Shown piece by piece: positions 59,722-64,000 of a stretch of 64,000 nt of DNA. The position numbers were made by a program, and so were the translations under genes. The stretch's first letter is position 1. The number at the start of each line of letters is the position of its first letter. The stretch spans positions 3,369,757 through 3,433,756 of the forward strand of contig NC_050472.1 of assembly GCF_013373865.1 (NCBI RefSeq). Direction: 5' to 3'. Below the pieces are notes generated by a model. That model had not been told where the DNA came from. It did not search any database and worked only from the letters and a program-made list of their open reading frames with translations. Source of the DNA: Monomorium pharaonis (taxonomy: Eukaryota > Arthropoda > Insecta > Hymenoptera > Formicidae).

Positions 59722-62700
59722 CTGAAATTAAAACGGAAAATTCTCGTTAGATCAAAATACCAAAAAAAAACAAATAAGAGATATAACCATTAAATATTTT
59801 AAATGTCATAATATTTTTTGAAGTCACTTCTCAATTCTTGTGCTGTTTACGCGATATCGGTCTAATATTCAACTTATTATGATATTTTACACTATATAAA
59901 TTTATACTAGTTTTACATTACAAGTTACGAGATCTTTTAACAGTGCTATATAACTGTCATTATAATTAACTACCAATATAAAACTGAGGCAACGTGGACT
60001 TCTGAAGGCTTTGCTGAGTCTGTTATCGTCTAAACTACTGTCAAGATTCCGAAATAGAGCCGCACGTTGAAACCTTGTTCTAGCCGTTAATCCTCTTTTA
60101 GTTTTACGAGACTACTGGTGTCTTTTATTGATGAATCGGTACATTGATACATAGCGTCGATAAATCATCGTGAGTTTCAGTGCCTAGCTATGTTTATTCC
60201 ACAAGAATCCGTCTGTAAGGTCGGAGGTGTACATTAGCGTCTCATAAATTCGCGGAAAATTCATGAAGGAGAAAAGCTAATTTTACTTCCGAGAGATTTT
60301 TCCCTGAAAATTTTATTAAAAAGGTTTACGAATCACTAAATTATATCGGTTTGAATTTGCTAAGCAGTAGATCAATATAAAAAGTTAAAACGAGCAAGTA
60401 AAGGTTGTCATTAGATAAAAAATATAGTCAATAAAAATTCATTCACTTGCCAATTTTTATTTTACACAAAACGTATAATTATATCAATTACTTCTAACTT
60501 ATAAATATGTTAATCTTTTTTGAAAAAAAATTAAAAAATACTTAAAAAAATTTTTGTAACGTTAATTAAATCAGAAAGATTATCTGATTGAAAATACTTC
60601 CTGTTTAATAGACTATGATTTTTACATGTGTTATAAACTTTTAAGAGTTAATTACTTTTACAAAAAAAAAAAAAAACCGCTTCTCACATCCGTTACATTC
60701 GATGTCAGGATATATATGCGAGCCTTGATCGATCAGAGATGTCAATTACAACTTAACTGTAACGCGCGCGTGTAATTACGGTCCGATGAATGTCAGTTGC
60801 AATTACAATACACCAAAAAAGTCGCTATTTTTCGTGTACGAGCGATGTTGAATCGACACAACTCCGACCGGGTGAGTGGAGGGAAAAAGAAAAATGAAAA
60901 TAGACGAAGAAAGCAGCAAATGTAATCGAAACGACGTGTCCTGATCCCGTCATTTTCTGCTAGGTAACGCATCCATCGACAGGTTTTGACAGAGCACAAC
61001 GCGAAACCAGTTGCGGGGCGATGCAGCGTGTAGATGCAGCGCGAAGGATGCAGCGAAGCAGGTTCGTCGTCGCGCCGGTTCTCCGAGGTAACACCTGAAC
61101 GGGTTACGATGCACATCGTACGACACACGAAGAAACGTAATGACGAAAGAAATCCGCGGGATAAAGAGAGAGAAACGGCGCGCAAGAGATGAAAGACACT
61201 TTACGCCGCGCCGCACCTGTAATAATGAACCGATCATCGCGCAGTGGAAATTGCAACGGGAGAGAGAAGCAATCAGTCGGGGGTTTTTTTCCCCTCCGAT
61301 ATGAGAATTGATTAGCAGTTGACACAGAACTTTAATAACTTGTCATACGTTTTTATTCGTCTTTGGATTGATGTCACAAGTAAATTGCCATTAAACATAA
61401 GCTTAATATTATTTACGCGGAAAATGTCGATGCCGACATGTTGTCGTTCGATTTAATTGTCATGGGTTTAATAAAATTTCAAATAAAACGCGAAGACATC
61501 GAGAATTCTTTGGTATTTGAGAGCTCAGATTGAAGATACACGTTGAGAATTATGTGCTGTACCCTGCCAAAAATCGTTGTTATTAGTCAGTATTATATGT
61601 TGCGAGTGTATTACGACTCATGATCCATCATGCCTGATTAATGTTCACTTCGTGCGGATTATACACCGCCACGTGAGCGTACGGCGGGAAATAATGATCC
61701 TTCGGTATCGTTCATTTAAACAATATTTAATAACAGTTACTCCGTTAAAGCTCACGCAGCTGAGAGAAAGACCGTTAACGACGTTTCGAGCGCTACGCGG
61801 AACGTGCTAATCAGATTATACTGATCGCGTCGCAATATTTCACGTCGCTAACGAGCTTTTCTCCCATTGATTCGCTTCTTTCCTTTTCGAATACACGTCT
61901 TTTTCAGTGTTCAATGCACCATGTGAGGAAGACAGACGCGTCTTTAACGTATTTACTTACTGCCACTTACAAAAAAAAGGGAAACTTGTGATAATTTGCC
62001 GAGGGACTCGAGAGTTTACAGTTTCAAATTATTAATTGCGAAGCAATCTTTTTCGCATCAAGCTCGAGATTATTCTCGAAATTAATAACTCAGTGCACAA
62101 AGGTGACGTATACGCAAATGGTGCGCGCGAAAGCGTCCCACGCGGAGCCGTTCGTCTCACCAGAAAATCCCTAACAAAACGAATACCCGCCACGTAAAAG
62201 GCGAAGCCTTCGCGCGCGCCTGTTCTGGGTCCGATGACGAATCTGTACAAGTAGTCCCACTAAGCCCCCATGCGCGCTCACGTAGCTCCCTACTATTTCA
62301 AGAACAACGTGGCAGAAATCTCCCGGACGTGCTGCTTGCGCCAAACTGCGCGCATTATGCGCGCGTGGAAAGAAAGCAAAGCGCGGAGAACGAGCAAACG
62401 CGTATTGTGCGCGTGTCGGGCTACAGTCTACCGCGGACCGCTCCTATTCCACTCGCGACTAGAGCATTGTTTGAATGAGAAGCAACGACAATGACGTCTT
62501 CCATTAAAGCTGTCTAATATTCCTTTTACCGACGAATAAATAAGTCAACACTCTTTATGACATATTATTGTCGAAATATCGTCAAAAACAAATTTCTTGA
62601 AAGATGCTCTATATTAAATTATACATTCGAAAAAATAATCTCGCAACTTCAACAGAAAATATACAGGTGTAAAATCTAGCTGAGATAAATAAATAATTAG

Positions 62701-64000
62701 CAAATACTGTGATATGTATATGCATTGCGCCTAATCAATCTAGCTGATAGAAGTAGAATTTCCAAATTCTATACGTGACAGTCCAAAATTCTAGCCGATA
62801 CAAAAATTAAGCGATACATTTTGGTTGTGATATCAAGAAATCTTCGTTAGATCAAGAAAGAAAACATCTTCGTTAGATCAAAACAAATCTAACGTGACAA
62901 TTTTATTAAATTGTGATTAATTTTTATTTGACTAAAAATAGCTCCCCTATACGCTCGTCGCAGCAATTTCACATTCCATCCTCACATTCTCATGAAAATT
63001 CGAGGAACGATTTAAATCCAAACGATCGAGTTCAAGGCACCATCGTACCCGTCCTTGAAGCACCATCCATCGAGTATCGTGAATCACGATCGTCTCTCCC
63101 GGCCTCGCCCGATCGCACCCTTGATGCACCTTGCAGCTACTACCGTAACGATCGCTCTGCGAATTCCAAAGAGGGATCGCTGTATTTCCGACGCGTATAG
63201 CAAACGCGTGAAACATTGAACGCGGGCGTGGCTCGCGTTGACACGGGATAGGAGACGTGAGTGATCAGGAAATTGGCGGGGGCTTGGTCCCGAGAGCGTT
63301 TGCTACGCGCGGCTATTTGTCATGAGCGATGTATCCTCCCGTTCGTGATTTGGCCTGTCCGCCAATGTTTCAAGACACACGCGTCCCACGATCGAATTAT
63401 GTAGTTTAAGCGAAACGCAATCGTGAATACTATAATTACGTACCGTAGTTTTAAATTAAAGTACAAACTAAAGAGTATTGCAGGTGTAACGTAAAAGTAT
63501 CAGACGGGAACATATAAATATGCGCTAGGTCAGTGAAATATTTTAAATATTAAATCTATAATATTTAAATTGTTATTAACTAAGAATTTATATTTTGCGT
63601 TTTCTTTATTCTCATTTTTAAAACTTAAATGCCGCGAAATTAATCAATCCGGGTAATTCTATAATTACATCTATTTAAATACGTGTGTTGTTTGCTAAGA
63701 AAATATATTCAACTTTTTAAAAGCTGTTTCTCATTACCGACTTCCGTGCTTAGACGAGCACTCTGTATTTAGTGCATCGCGCGCTTTCCCTTCCCTCATA
63801 TCTAACTATATACTCCACTTTCTCACATGTACATATTCCCTTCCTATAATAGTCGCAACATGGCAAGGGGGAGGATCGCGTGCACGGCGATTCCAGAAAA
63901 GGAGCAGAGACTGCGGCATTGTGTCATGTCTGCGCACGAAATCGGAGTCTCCTCTCCCGCTTCTCGCACTGTGCTGCTGGAGCGGGCCCTGCTACGAGTG
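59722..64000. other. no gene recognised; 5' flank or first intron of the laminin gene
   Basis: The missing signal-peptide exon of the minus-strand laminin gene should lie here or beyond the right edge. I looked for a minus-strand ATG followed by a hydrophobic stretch and a phase-compatible donor and found nothing convincing. The DNA is mixed: AT-rich at 59.76-60.7 kb and CpG-rich at 60.7-61.3 and 62.0-62.5 kb. The open frames in the CpG-rich parts (for example 60793-61185 and 62032-62250, minus) have arginine-rich, family-free translations. Confidence 0.5.

Noticed and set aside
60793..61237. Minus frames with Met and hydrophobic stretches, considered as the laminin signal-peptide exon
   Set aside because: No proper signal peptide followed by a donor in the phase required by exon 1 (59721).

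Overview
The window looks like nuclear DNA of an insect, most likely a hymenopteran and possibly an ant. AT-rich non-coding DNA alternates with CpG-rich blocks. Long (GA)n/(CT)n microsatellites are common, exons are short with canonical GT-AG introns, and several small non-autonomous DNA transposons are present. The hymenopteran assignment is inferred from composition and repeats; arthropod origin follows from the laminin gene.

The only gene I can support is one large gene on the minus strand, a laminin alpha chain of the alpha-1/2 type, which is the orthologue group of Drosophila wing blister (wb). Twelve coding exons join with compatible phases and AG/GT borders at 59414-59721, 41545-41787, 37469-37699, 31881-32117, 31305-31466, 30606-30902, 29516-29776, 29170-29453, 28832-29072, 27797-28023, 27313-27500 and 26708-26989. 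Together they encode about 986 residues. In order these are the laminin N-terminal (LN) polymerisation domain, four complete LE (laminin EGF-like) repeats, an L4a domain inserted into the fifth LE, and five further LE repeats, the last of which is cut at the end of the last exon. Four LE repeats between LN and L4 is the alpha-1/2 layout, not the long LE rod of the alpha-3/5 (LanA) type. The signal-peptide exon (upstream, above 59.7 kb) and everything from the remaining LE repeats to the C-terminal LG domains (downstream, below 26.7 kb) were not found. L4a carries two RGD tripeptides.

Region by region: 1-26.7 kb has no exon I can recognise. It holds a hAT-type MITE (4596-4860), a LINE remnant interrupted by an 815-bp decamer minisatellite (9568-10946), a TTAA-flanked inverted-repeat element (13471-13781), two copies of an unclassified dispersed repeat (17.96 and 22.48 kb) and several microsatellites. 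26.7-32.1 kb is a dense exon cluster. 32.1-59.4 kb holds three exons in very long introns (about 5.4, 3.8 and 17.6 kb), which contain most of the other small transposons: a TA-flanked palindromic pair, a TAA-flanked Harbinger-like MITE, a TA-flanked Tigger/pogo-like element and a foldback. 59.7-64 kb has no recognisable gene. The most unusual structure is the LINE whose reverse-transcriptase core is missing and whose place is taken by a minisatellite with a 270-bp higher-order period.
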